From NCBI GenBank assembly GCA_002748225.1, contig PDRU01000047.1, positions 1 through 6,669 on the forward strand: a DNA stretch of 6,669 nt, given 5' to 3'. The stretch is from Spirochaetales bacterium. GTDB taxonomy: Bacteria > Spirochaetota > Spirochaetia > DSM-2461. The translations under genes were made by a program, and so were the position numbers. Below the pieces are notes generated by a model that saw only the letters and a list, made by a program, of their open reading frames with translations, was not told the origin of the DNA and made no database searches. This document shows, piece after piece, positions 1 through 6,599 of this stretch; positions within the stretch are counted from its first letter, which is position 1; each line of letters starts with the position of its first letter.

Positions 1-540
1 GGTGAGTGCCAGCAGAATCCAGCTGGCCAGGTTGCTTCCCAGCCGTTTGGCTTTCCGGGCCAGAAGAACTATCAGTCCGGCAAGAACACCTCCCAGCAGT
101 GTAATGGGTATCCCGCCTGGGAGAACCCAGCTGATATTTCCGGAAAGGTATCCAATAATAAACTCCAGTGCTCCGGCTGTTGCCGTTAAAGATACAATAA
201 GGCTGTAGGGCCTCCGGGTAAAAACAAGCGGCAGAATGGCGCACAGCCATGCGGCCACCAGGCAGGAAAGAACAAGCAGCGACCATGTGAGTCTGCCGGA
301 GACAAACCAGTCCACAGACATAACAATAGAGGCCGGAATAAGAAAGCCCAGAGTGGTCAGGGTTTTAGCCAGAGCAATTCTTTCCTCCGTACTTCTGGGG
401 GCAGGTAAAGGTGGGGGGGCGGCCTTGGCCGGCCATGGATTTCCCCCGTTCAGGGGGAGCTGCTGAATGGGGGCTTCACAGAGAGGACACCGGACAATTT
501 CCGGATCAACTTCTACGCCGCATCGGGAACAATAGGGCAT
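1..540 (-). CDS. Zinc-ribbon, multi-helix membrane protein (DUF6320-like), C-terminus cut off by window edge
   Basis: Reading leftwards from the ATG at 540, the frame stays open for 180 codons and leaves the window, so the C-terminus is missing. Residues 1-21 form a short zinc ribbon: C4-x2-C7 and C18-x2-C21, in the context MPYCSRCG and RCPLC. A proline-rich linker follows (about residues 41-48, APPPLPAP). After it come at least four hydrophobic segments, near 60-80, 84-105, 110-132 and 137-160, plus the start of another at the edge. This matches proteins annotated as DUF6320, whose function is unknown. A GAGGAG Shine-Dalgarno lies 7 bases before the ATG and overlaps the stop of the acyltransferase gene upstream, with an 11-base gap, so the two are almost certainly co-translated. 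Small N-terminal zinc ribbons on membrane proteins usually mediate protein or nucleic-acid contacts, but nothing here shows the partner. The gene is certain; the family name is from memory of the architecture. Confidence 0.88.
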   Translation of the reverse strand, partial: MPYCSRCGVEVDPEIVRCPLCEAPIQQLPLNGGNPWPAKAAPPPLPAPRSTEERIALAKTLTTLGFLIPASIVMSVDWFVSGRLTWSLLVLSCLVAAWLCAILPLVFTRRPYSLIVSLTATAGALEFIIGYLSGNISWVLPGGIPITLLGGVLAGLIVLLARKAKRLGSNLASWILLALT

Positions 541-546
541 GGTTTT

Positions 547-553
547 ACTCCTC
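547..553 (-). promoter_or_regulatory. Ribosome binding site overlapping the upstream stop codon
   Basis: Minus-strand GAGGAGT is followed by six bases and then the ATG of the zinc-ribbon gene. It overlaps the TGA (552-554) of the acyltransferase, an arrangement typical of translational coupling. It fixes the start of the zinc-ribbon protein at 540. Confidence 0.8.
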
Positions 554-1922
554 AGGGGCCGTTGCTTTCCACTTTTACCGGAATGCCCATACCCACAAGA
601 GTACGGAACACGTAAAGTTCGGTAATAGCCGGCCGGACCAGCCGGCCGAAGTTCATGTAAATATGCTTGTTCCAGCTTATCACTGAAGCCTTCACTTTTT
701 CATCCATTGCCGGAGCGGGGATAAAATCAAAACGCTGAATATAGGGACGGAGGTGTTCCGGCATGCTTACAGCTCCCAGATTGCTCAAACCGCTGGTGTA
801 CAGATTTGTACCGTAACGGGCGTAAAGTCCGGGGAGAAACATGTTTTTCACGCCCAAAGGGGCCAGCCGGGCCAGAATATTCTGTTCGGAGCGTAAGTTC
901 CGTCCCATGCGGGCCGCCAGAAAACGGGGACGCATTTCCGTATTCATATAGCAGGAAACGTTTTCCAGTATTTCTTCAAAGCTCCAGTTTCCCAGCCGCG
1001 GATCAATTTCCGGCTCTATGCTGACAAAGAAGTTTCTTGTGCTTGCTGTCGGCCAGAACTTGCGGAGATTCACCGGAACGTTAATCCGTATGGGCGCCGT
1101 AACACGCCGCCGCATGTCCGGGGGCATGTCCTGCAGCATTTGTTCGAATGAATAGAGCATAACGGCCGTCAGAAAATTATTAATTCCCGTGCCGAACTGC
1201 CCGGCCTGTTCTTTTAAGGGTTTCAGGGGAATAATTCCGGTTGTAATACGGTAGCGGCCTTTCTGCTCCAGAGACAGCGGCAGATGAAAAGCCTTGTCGA
1301 GTGTGCGCGGCGGCGGCAGAAGCGGGTTTCCGAAGCGTTTGAAAGCATCTTCCGATTCTTCCGGGAGCGCCGCTTCTCCCGGGACGGGCAGTCCCCGGCA
1401 GTCCTGACGGGGAACACCCGAAAGGTGCAGGTATTCTGCCAGCAGTGACTGAAGAAAAATGAGGGCTCCTGTACCGTCGGTGAGTACGTGTGAAAATTCC
1501 ACTGCTATAAGATTCCCGCGGCACCTCACGCGGAAAGGAAATATGCCCCTCCGGAGCAGGGGGTAGTCTGTACAGGGGTATTTGGAGTCTTGTTCAACAA
1601 GGGGAAGGCGTGTGGATTTCTTCAGGGAATACCAGAAAACGCCCCGCTTAAGGTGGACCGCGAAAAAGGGAAAGCGGGGCATCAGGTTGTTGAGAGCTGT
1701 CTGTATACGTCCGGCGTGCACCGGCGCGGACAGATGAGCCGATAGCCGGAAAACAGTGGTTGTGCGGTTGCCGGATACAGACGGATAGAGTTTTCCTGCG
1801 TTGTCCAGACGGTACCATATCGGCATATTGTGAAGATAAACGTCAAAGGGCAGGGATTCAAGTACCGCAGGTGAAGGGAAGGCTCTGGACTTATCCGCTC
1901 TAAAGGGATAGGGTCGGTTCAT
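552..1922 (-). CDS. Condensation-fold acyltransferase, alcohol acetyltransferase-like
   Basis: The product is 456 residues if translation starts at the ATG at 1922. It belongs to the chloramphenicol-acetyltransferase/condensation-domain superfamily. The catalytic HxxxDG motif is intact (H145 and D149, in SHVLTDGTG) and sits about a third of the way in, as expected. Other family-like blocks are WYRLDNAGKLYP (36-47), INVPVNLRKFW (281-291), which forms part of the tunnel in this fold, and GLSNLGAV (378-385). Family members transfer acyl groups to a hydroxyl or amine acceptor; donor and acceptor cannot be read from sequence. No signal peptide or membrane helix is seen, so the enzyme is probably cytoplasmic. 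Start choice is uncertain: an upstream ATG at 1979 would overlap the divergent transporter gene by 56 bases, and an ATG at 1826 would leave 97 bases of intergenic DNA. None has a convincing ribosome binding site. It heads an operon with the zinc-ribbon membrane protein, a pairing I recall from clostridia and spirochaetes. Confidence 0.88.
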   Translation of the reverse strand: MNRPYPFRADKSRAFPSPAVLESLPFDVYLHNMPIWYRLDNAGKLYPSVSGNRTTTVFRLSAHLSAPVHAGRIQTALNNLMPRFPFFAVHLKRGVFWYSLKKSTRLPLVEQDSKYPCTDYPLLRRGIFPFRVRCRGNLIAVEFSHVLTDGTGALIFLQSLLAEYLHLSGVPRQDCRGLPVPGEAALPEESEDAFKRFGNPLLPPPRTLDKAFHLPLSLEQKGRYRITTGIIPLKPLKEQAGQFGTGINNFLTAVMLYSFEQMLQDMPPDMRRRVTAPIRINVPVNLRKFWPTASTRNFFVSIEPEIDPRLGNWSFEEILENVSCYMNTEMRPRFLAARMGRNLRSEQNILARLAPLGVKNMFLPGLYARYGTNLYTSGLSNLGAVSMPEHLRPYIQRFDFIPAPAMDEKVKASVISWNKHIYMNFGRLVRPAITELYVFRTLVGMGIPVKVESNGP

Positions 1923-1923
1923 T

Positions 1924-3117
1924 ATGGCCGATGATTCCAGAGGAGTTTTGGCCCGCTTAGGGCTGCTGTATGCCGCCATTTACGGTACGGTGGCCCTGCT
2001 CTATCCTTTTTATCCTGTTTATCTTTCTCTCAGAGACCTCAGTCCTTCCCGGATTGGAATTATTCTGGGAGGTTTGGAACTGGCGGCTCTGGCGGCCGCC
2101 TTTGTGCTGCCCCGCGCGGCCGACCGCAGCGGCCGTTTCCGCATGGTAATGGCGCTTATGGTTATTACAGCCGCCGGCGGAATTGTTCTGGTTCACAGGG
2201 GACGGCTGTTTTCGGAAATTCTGGCGGCTTCCCTTATTTACGGTTTTTTCTTTAGGCCTCTGCCGGCTCTGGCTGACGCGTATTCGGGGCACATTCTCCG
2301 CAATCCCTCTGCATATTACGGAAGGGTAAGGGCCGGGGGGACGATCAGCTTTCTTATTGTGTCTCTTTCTTTTCAGTTTTCAGGTATTCTGAATGACGCC
2401 CCTCCGCTCCGTTTTACTGCGGTTTTTCTTGCGGCCATGGGCGTTCTGGTCTGTGTTCTGCCCATACTTCCCCGTGTAACATCCGTTTCTCAGGAGCCTG
2501 CCGCCGCGGAAAAAGGAGCCTGGAAGAGTATTCCTTCGGGTTATTTCCCCCTTCTTATTCTTATGTTTACAGGGAATATCGGCCTGGCCGTATACAACGC
2601 CTTCGGTTCTTTGTACATGGCGCAGGTGTTTTCCCTTTCACAGGTGAGCGGTCTTATGGCCCTGGCTGCCGCGCCTGAAATACCCATTATGCTTTTGAGC
2701 GGCCGTATTCTGAATCTGCTTAAACACAGAAAAATGCTGTTTTCCGCCCTTCTGGCATCTGTTGTGCGTCTGCTCATTCTGGCTCTGTTTCCTTTCCGCT
2801 GGCCCATAGCGCTTTCACAGCTTACCCATGCCCTGGTATTCGGCTTATTTCTGATTGCCTGTGTGGACTGGATTAACATACGTGTACCGCAGCGCCGCAG
2901 AGCTTTGGGCATGGGAATTTTCATGGCGGTCAGCATTGGCGGAGCTCAGCTTGTGGGTTCCGTTCTCGGCGGATGGGTTCTGGAGGCCGGAGGTTTTACC
3001 GTGCTCTTTGCCGCCGGAGCTCTCTTCCCGCTGGCGGCTCTGATATGGCTGCTTTCCGATAAGAGAATCGGCAGCACTGACTCCCGGCTACTCGACGGAC
3101 CCCCGCCGATCCGCTAG
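1924..3117 (+). CDS. MFS transporter, 12 transmembrane helices (MFS_1-like / PPP-type)
   Basis: This is a 397-residue integral membrane protein with about twelve hydrophobic segments, near residues 13-33, 44-63, 74-92, 97-118, 138-157, 165-182, 207-229, 240-260, 271-289, 294-316, 328-350 and 357-377. A hydrophilic loop (about 183-206) divides the two six-helix halves. The RAADRSGRFR stretch (64-73) after helix 2 is the MFS motif-A loop. YYGRVRAGGTISF (131-143) and LTHALVFGLFLIACVDWI (300-317) resemble the HcaT/LacY-like MFS_1 branch, which tends to carry small organic acids or sugars by proton symport. The substrate cannot be told. The ATG at 1924 has only a weak upstream AGGG (spacing 10) and lies one base from the divergent gene. 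An AGAGGAG at 1939-1945 sits inside the reading frame, only two bases before a TTG at 1948, which is too close to be a clear alternative. hslO follows after 23 bases, probably on the same transcript. Confidence 0.9.
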   Translation: MADDSRGVLARLGLLYAAIYGTVALLYPFYPVYLSLRDLSPSRIGIILGGLELAALAAAFVLPRAADRSGRFRMVMALMVITAAGGIVLVHRGRLFSEILAASLIYGFFFRPLPALADAYSGHILRNPSAYYGRVRAGGTISFLIVSLSFQFSGILNDAPPLRFTAVFLAAMGVLVCVLPILPRVTSVSQEPAAAEKGAWKSIPSGYFPLLILMFTGNIGLAVYNAFGSLYMAQVFSLSQVSGLMALAAAPEIPIMLLSGRILNLLKHRKMLFSALLASVVRLLILALFPFRWPIALSQLTHALVFGLFLIACVDWINIRVPQRRRALGMGIFMAVSIGGAQLVGSVLGGWVLEAGGFTVLFAAGALFPLAALIWLLSDKRIGSTDSRLLDGPPPIR

Positions 3118-3140
3118 TCTGATCCTTCAGGAGATTTTCT

Positions 3141-4061
3141 ATGATTAAACAGCCCCTTCCGGGAGATAATCCCAAAAAAGTTTATCAGGAGAGGCATCTG
3201 GACCGTGTGCACCGCTTTCTTCTGGCCGGCGATACAGTCAGGGCTTATCTTGTGCGGGGGAACCGGCTTGTCAGGGAAATGAAGAACAGCCATTCTCTGG
3301 GGCCGCTGGAAACCATGCTTTTGGGGCAGTCGGCCCTGGGTGCCCTGCTGATGGCCGCTAATTTGAAAGATGAAGGCCGTATACGGCTTCAGTGGAAATG
3401 CGGAGGTCCGGTGGGGTCTCTCAGTGTTGAGGCGGACTCTCACGGTACTGTCCGGGGGTTTCTCGGGAATAATCCTGTTGTTTTGCCTGAAAATGCGGCC
3501 CATTCTTCTGTTGATTTTTTCGGCCCCGGGTTTTTAACGGTAACCCGGTTATTCTCCGGTACGGCCGAGCCCCACAACAGTACCGTGGCCCTGCGGCACG
3601 GGAAAATAGCCCAGGATCTGACCGCGTGGTACCTGGAGAGCGAGCAGCTGCCTACAGCAATGGCCCTGAGCGTGGTTTTTGACCGGGAAGGCGAACCTTC
3701 GGGCGCCGGAGGCCTTTTCCTGCAGGCTCTTCCCGGCGCGCCCGATGAAACTGTTGAGGCTCTGGAAAACTCTCTGGAGCACCTGCCTTCTCTGGGCGAG
3801 GCCTTTGCTGCCGGCAGAGATGCCGAGTCGCTGATACTGGATCTGTTCTCGGCTCAGGCGCCCCGTTTTCTTAATTCCACACGGGTGGAGTTCTTCTGTC
3901 CATGCGATTCAGGGCTGTTTCAGCGTTATCTGCAGGGGCTTCCGGCCGCTGATAAAAAGGAAATTCGTGAAGAAGGGCCGTTTCCCCTGACCATTACCTG
4001 TCAGAACTGCGCCACAGTCTACACATATTCCCGGGAGGAAGTTCAGGACTTCCTTTCCTGA
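3141..4061 (+). CDS. hslO: Hsp33, redox-regulated holdase chaperone
   Basis: The product is 306 residues, close to the usual 290-300. Hsp33 is a cytoplasmic chaperone kept inactive by a reduced zinc site; oxidation forms disulfides, unfolds the linker and lets it bind unfolding proteins. The C-terminal switch is complete: C253-x-C255 (FFCPCDSG) and C287-x2-C290 (ITCQNCATVYTY). The N-terminal domain carries family landmarks such as LESEQLPTAM (165-174) and GAGGLFLQALPGA (188-200), matching the E. coli pattern of SEQLPT and AAGGMLLQVMP. A 20-residue N-terminal extension and the SHSLGPLETMLLGQ block (50-63) resemble spirochaete versions. The start is well supported: AGGAG at 3129-3133 lies 7 bases before the ATG. 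It follows the transporter gene by 23 bases with no clear promoter between, so it is likely read through from there. The next promoter begins 45 bases downstream. Confidence 0.96.
   Translation: MIKQPLPGDNPKKVYQERHLDRVHRFLLAGDTVRAYLVRGNRLVREMKNSHSLGPLETMLLGQSALGALLMAANLKDEGRIRLQWKCGGPVGSLSVEADSHGTVRGFLGNNPVVLPENAAHSSVDFFGPGFLTVTRLFSGTAEPHNSTVALRHGKIAQDLTAWYLESEQLPTAMALSVVFDREGEPSGAGGLFLQALPGAPDETVEALENSLEHLPSLGEAFAAGRDAESLILDLFSAQAPRFLNSTRVEFFCPCDSGLFQRYLQGLPAADKKEIREEGPFPLTITCQNCATVYTYSREEVQDFLS
4034..4056 (+). terminator. Possible weak stem-loop at the 3' end of hslO
   Basis: AGGAAGT (4036-4042) and ACTTCCT (4048-4054) pair perfectly around a five-base loop, and two G-T pairs can extend the stem. 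Only TTT follows, and the whole element lies within the last codons of hslO. A second small hairpin, ACTCC-ccc-GGAGT, lies at 4061-4073. The position just before a strong promoter would suit a transcript end, but the lack of a proper T-run makes this speculative. Confidence 0.22.
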
Positions 4062-4105
4062 CTCCCCCGGAGTTCCGGCAGGAAGTACAGCATGTGAAAA
4101 CCGGC

Positions 4106-4134
4106 TGGACAGTATGGATTTCTGCTGGGATAAT
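4106..4134 (+). promoter_or_regulatory. Sigma-70-type promoter with extended -10
   Basis: TGGACA (4106-4111, five of six matches to TTGACA) is separated by exactly 17 bases from GATAAT (4129-4134, five of six matches to TATAAT). A TG dinucleotide one base upstream of the -10 gives an extended -10. Transcription would start near 4141, giving a leader of only about 14 bases before a TTG start at 4155. It lies in the 84-93-base gap after hslO and would drive the small protein and the GH36 gene. Confidence 0.72.
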
Positions 4135-4142
4135 AGATTTCT

Positions 4143-4146
4143 GGAG
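4143..4146 (+). promoter_or_regulatory. Ribosome binding site that favours the TTG start at 4155
   Basis: GGAG lies 8 bases before TTG at 4155. The alternative in-frame GTG at 4146 overlaps this site and would lie only about five bases after the predicted transcription start, so it would have no ribosome binding site. Confidence 0.6.
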
Positions 4147-4154
4147 TGCGTGCA

Positions 4155-4538
4155 TTGGACAGTGAAGCTCAGCTGAAAAAATACTGGAGTTCTGTTCTGG
4201 GCGAAGGCGGCGGTAAAATGGCCTGGCGCTCAGTGCCGCTGAAGCCGGGAGAAAAGCATTACTGGCATGCCGCGGCCCGGATAACAGGCAGTTCTGAAAC
4301 AATAAGTGAAGCGGCCGTGGCCCTTAAGGGACCGGACGGCAGAATTATCAGGCTGCCGGAGCTGGAGCGTGAACTGGTGTCCGGAAATATCAATACCGCC
4401 GATGCGGTTCTGGATGAGGTGCAGAATCTGGTGGAATGCCATGACGATGAGGACGGTTCAGCGGCAATAAAACGCTATCTGGCCGCATGGATTTGTGCCG
4501 ATGTTGTCGGCCGCTGTATTGAAGGAACGGGGGATTAA
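4155..4538 (+). CDS. Small uncharacterised acidic protein, co-translated with GH36 enzyme
   Basis: I do not recognise this protein. It is 127 residues from TTG at 4155, or 130 from GTG at 4146; the TTG is preferred because of its ribosome binding site and the promoter position. It has no signal peptide or membrane helix. The N-terminal third is mixed and aromatic (KKYW, AWRSV, KHYWHAA). The middle holds a likely short beta region (VALKGPDGRIIRLPELERE, about residues 55-73). The C-terminal half is probably helical, with an acidic turn HDDEDGS (96-102) and two cysteines near the end (C114 and C121). Its TAA is immediately followed by the ATG of the GH36 gene with no gap, so translation is likely coupled. 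The codon pattern and coupling argue that it is real. It might be an accessory or regulatory partner of the hydrolase, but this rests on position only. Confidence 0.78.
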   Translation: MDSEAQLKKYWSSVLGEGGGKMAWRSVPLKPGEKHYWHAAARITGSSETISEAAVALKGPDGRIIRLPELERELVSGNINTADAVLDEVQNLVECHDDEDGSAAIKRYLAAWICADVVGRCIEGTGD

Positions 4539-6599
4539 ATGGATCTGTTGTCCAGAATTTCTTCCGAAGTATGGGTTCAGCTGCATTACCGGTATAAAGG
4601 CGAACTCTTCCGCTTTAATCTGCCTCTTCAGCAGGGTGAAAAATTTCTGGACGGGCTGAGTCTGAATTATTCCTGGAGCACCATTCCCGGGGGACTGCGT
4701 TTCAGCCTTGTTATGAATCCTCTCAGTTCGGTGGAGCTGGAGTCTCTTGAAATTACCGGCGCGCTGAACTACGGCGAAAATATTAAAAGCGTTTTTGTTA
4801 ATGGCTATCAGTCCTGGACAGGCAGCAGGGAGCGTTATCCGGGAGAGCGCATGGCCGCTCTGGGATGGCCCGGCCGGCTGATGTCTTTTCAGCGGTACGG
4901 CGATGCCGGTTTTTATCAGTACTCGGAGAAAAAGGGCCGGTTTCACGGCTATTCCTATGCCTATGTCCGTTATGATGACAAGCTTCTTTTTGCCGGCAGT
5001 CTGGATGAAAGTGCCGGCTACACCGTTATTGGAATTGATACCCGCCGTAATCTTTTTTCCATTATTAAAGATATCAGCGGACTGAAGCTCTCCGGGCGCA
5101 GGCTCATGCTTGATCTGGTTCTTATGGAGGGCAAGGCCTCCGATGTGCTGAACGCTTATGCCGGCTGCCGCCGTCAGGAGCCGCTGGCGGCCCAAAGAGC
5201 TTTCTGGTGGTCGGCCGGCCGGAGAAAAGCCGGCGGCGGCGACGAGGTCCGGATACGCCGGGTGCTGGAATCGCTCCGTTCCAGGAAAATTCCTGTTGAT
5301 TATTTTATTGTTGATCACGGCTGGCATTCCAGCGTGGGCGACTGGAGTAAACCGGCTGCCGGAATTCCTTCCGGTATGGCTTCTCTGGCAGTGGAGATCC
5401 GGGGAAGCGGGTATAAACCCGGTTTATGGTTTGCTCCTTTTGTTGTGGAAATGGATTCAGCCATTTACCGTACCCGTAAAGAATGGCTGGCCCATGATTC
5501 AAAAAACCGGATACGTCCCGTGGGCTGGCTGCGCGAATACGGCGGACTTTTGTACGCGCTGGATCTGAGCCGCGCCGATGTCCGGGATTACATTGCCGGC
5601 TGTGTGGCCCGCTTCCGCGATGAATGGAGTTTTGAATTTCTCCGTCTGGATTTACTCTACGCGGCAGCGTTTTCTCCTGTTCCGGGGAAAAACCGCGGAG
5701 AAATTCTGCGTGACGCTGTTGATTTTCTGGTTTCAATAAAAGGGGATCTGAAGTACGAAATGTCCGGGATTCCCCTGGAAACAGCTTTTGGAAAAACCGA
5801 GTACTGCCGCATTGCGGCGGATACCACGCCTTACTGGGAACATCTGTACAAGAGAAACATTCATGCCCGTGAGCGTGCCTCCACCATTAATGCCCTGCGT
5901 TCAACAGTGGGCCGGAAACATCTGGACGGTTTGTTTTTTGCGAACTCTGTCGATGCTTTTCATATTGGAGGTCCGGGGGTGAATATGGAAAAACCCCGGC
6001 GTCTGACCCAGCTTCTGCTGCATTATCTGATGGGAACTCTGGTGGGTGGCCGTGGGGATGTGCAGCAGTACAGCGAAGAAGAACAGCATGTTCTGTTTTC
6101 CCTCTTTCCCTTACTGACACCGCGCATTGACGAAATAACAGAATTCCGCCGGACCGTTCTGATCCGCTACAGTGTGGCTCAGCGCTCATATTTCAGCGCG
6201 GTTAATCTGTCTGAACGTGTGCGGAATTATACTCTTCCCGAAGGTTTATGGTTTTTGGCTTCCGCTCCGGAACAGACTTCCCGCCACCTGGAAGGCGGCG
6301 GCCAGCATACGCTGAAACCGGGCTGGTCGGCTACATACATGCGTATTGAACGGGAAGCTGCAGATCCCTTTGCCGGCAGTGACGGTCATATAATACCCGG
6401 TTGTGAAATAGCCTCCATTATTTCCAATGGTGAAAATTCATGGACCGTCCGGCCTGCGGCTGATGCATTAAACACATTCCGCGTCTGGCTGAGGGTTTCG
6501 GGGAACAGTACTGTACTCATAAACGGAGAGCCGGCCGGTCTATCTGTAACGGCAGAGGGGCTGAAACTGGCTGAAGGCGTGGTTAAAACCTTATCCTGA
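4539..6599 (+). CDS. Glycoside hydrolase family 36, alpha-galactosidase-like with altered sugar-binding residues
   Basis: A 686-residue retaining glycosidase of clan GH-D. The N-terminal beta-sandwich domain spans about residues 1-215 and includes FVNGYQSWTGS (86-96). A (beta/alpha)8 catalytic barrel spans about 220-530, and a beta-rich C-terminal region follows. The nucleophile is D371 (FLRLDLLYAAA) and the acid/base is D428 (CRIAADTTPYW). Their 57-residue spacing and surroundings match the Thermotoga maritima GalA type of GH36, where the pair is D327 and D387. Further barrel landmarks are VDHGW (258-262), VGDW (266-269), GLWFAPF (295-301) and YALDLS (339-344). There is no signal peptide, so it is probably cytoplasmic and acts on imported oligosaccharides. 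Oddities: the usual DD pair of strand 2 is D259-H260, and the usual lysine two before the nucleophile is R369. Specificity may therefore differ from plain alpha-galactosidase. The ATG abuts the preceding stop, with a G-rich ribosome site (4529-4533) five bases upstream. Confidence 0.93.
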   Translation: MDLLSRISSEVWVQLHYRYKGELFRFNLPLQQGEKFLDGLSLNYSWSTIPGGLRFSLVMNPLSSVELESLEITGALNYGENIKSVFVNGYQSWTGSRERYPGERMAALGWPGRLMSFQRYGDAGFYQYSEKKGRFHGYSYAYVRYDDKLLFAGSLDESAGYTVIGIDTRRNLFSIIKDISGLKLSGRRLMLDLVLMEGKASDVLNAYAGCRRQEPLAAQRAFWWSAGRRKAGGGDEVRIRRVLESLRSRKIPVDYFIVDHGWHSSVGDWSKPAAGIPSGMASLAVEIRGSGYKPGLWFAPFVVEMDSAIYRTRKEWLAHDSKNRIRPVGWLREYGGLLYALDLSRADVRDYIAGCVARFRDEWSFEFLRLDLLYAAAFSPVPGKNRGEILRDAVDFLVSIKGDLKYEMSGIPLETAFGKTEYCRIAADTTPYWEHLYKRNIHARERASTINALRSTVGRKHLDGLFFANSVDAFHIGGPGVNMEKPRRLTQLLLHYLMGTLVGGRGDVQQYSEEEQHVLFSLFPLLTPRIDEITEFRRTVLIRYSVAQRSYFSAVNLSERVRNYTLPEGLWFLASAPEQTSRHLEGGGQHTLKPGWSATYMRIEREAADPFAGSDGHIIPGCEIASIISNGENSWTVRPAADALNTFRVWLRVSGNSTVLINGEPAGLSVTAEGLKLAEGVVKTLS

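Noticed and set aside
622..652. Repeated GCCGGCC blocks that could look like an inverted repeat or protein-binding site
   Set aside because: They lie within acyltransferase codons (Gly-Arg-Leu-Val-Arg-Pro-Ala), and GGCCGG-type words are common throughout this GC-rich window.
1180..1524. Alternative minus-strand frame within the acyltransferase gene
   Set aside because: Arg/Ser/Pro-rich low-information product, fully inside the HxxxDG acyltransferase frame, which has clear family motifs.
1801..1829. TTGTCC / 17 bases / CATATT as a promoter for the MFS gene
   Set aside because: Only four of six matches in each box and about 90 bases from the start codon; chance matches of this quality are expected.
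3114..3503. Minus-strand frame opposite the start of hslO
   Set aside because: No motif, and it overlaps the certain Hsp33 coding region in antisense.
4061..4073. ACTCC-ccc-GGAGT hairpin just after the hslO stop as a terminator
   Set aside because: Only five base pairs with a three-base loop and no T-run; too weak alone.
4458..5327. Long minus-strand open frame of 289 codons antisense to the small protein and GH36 genes
   Set aside because: It is antisense to two well-supported genes, has no recognisable motifs, and its composition is what the GC-rich third positions of the plus-strand genes would produce.
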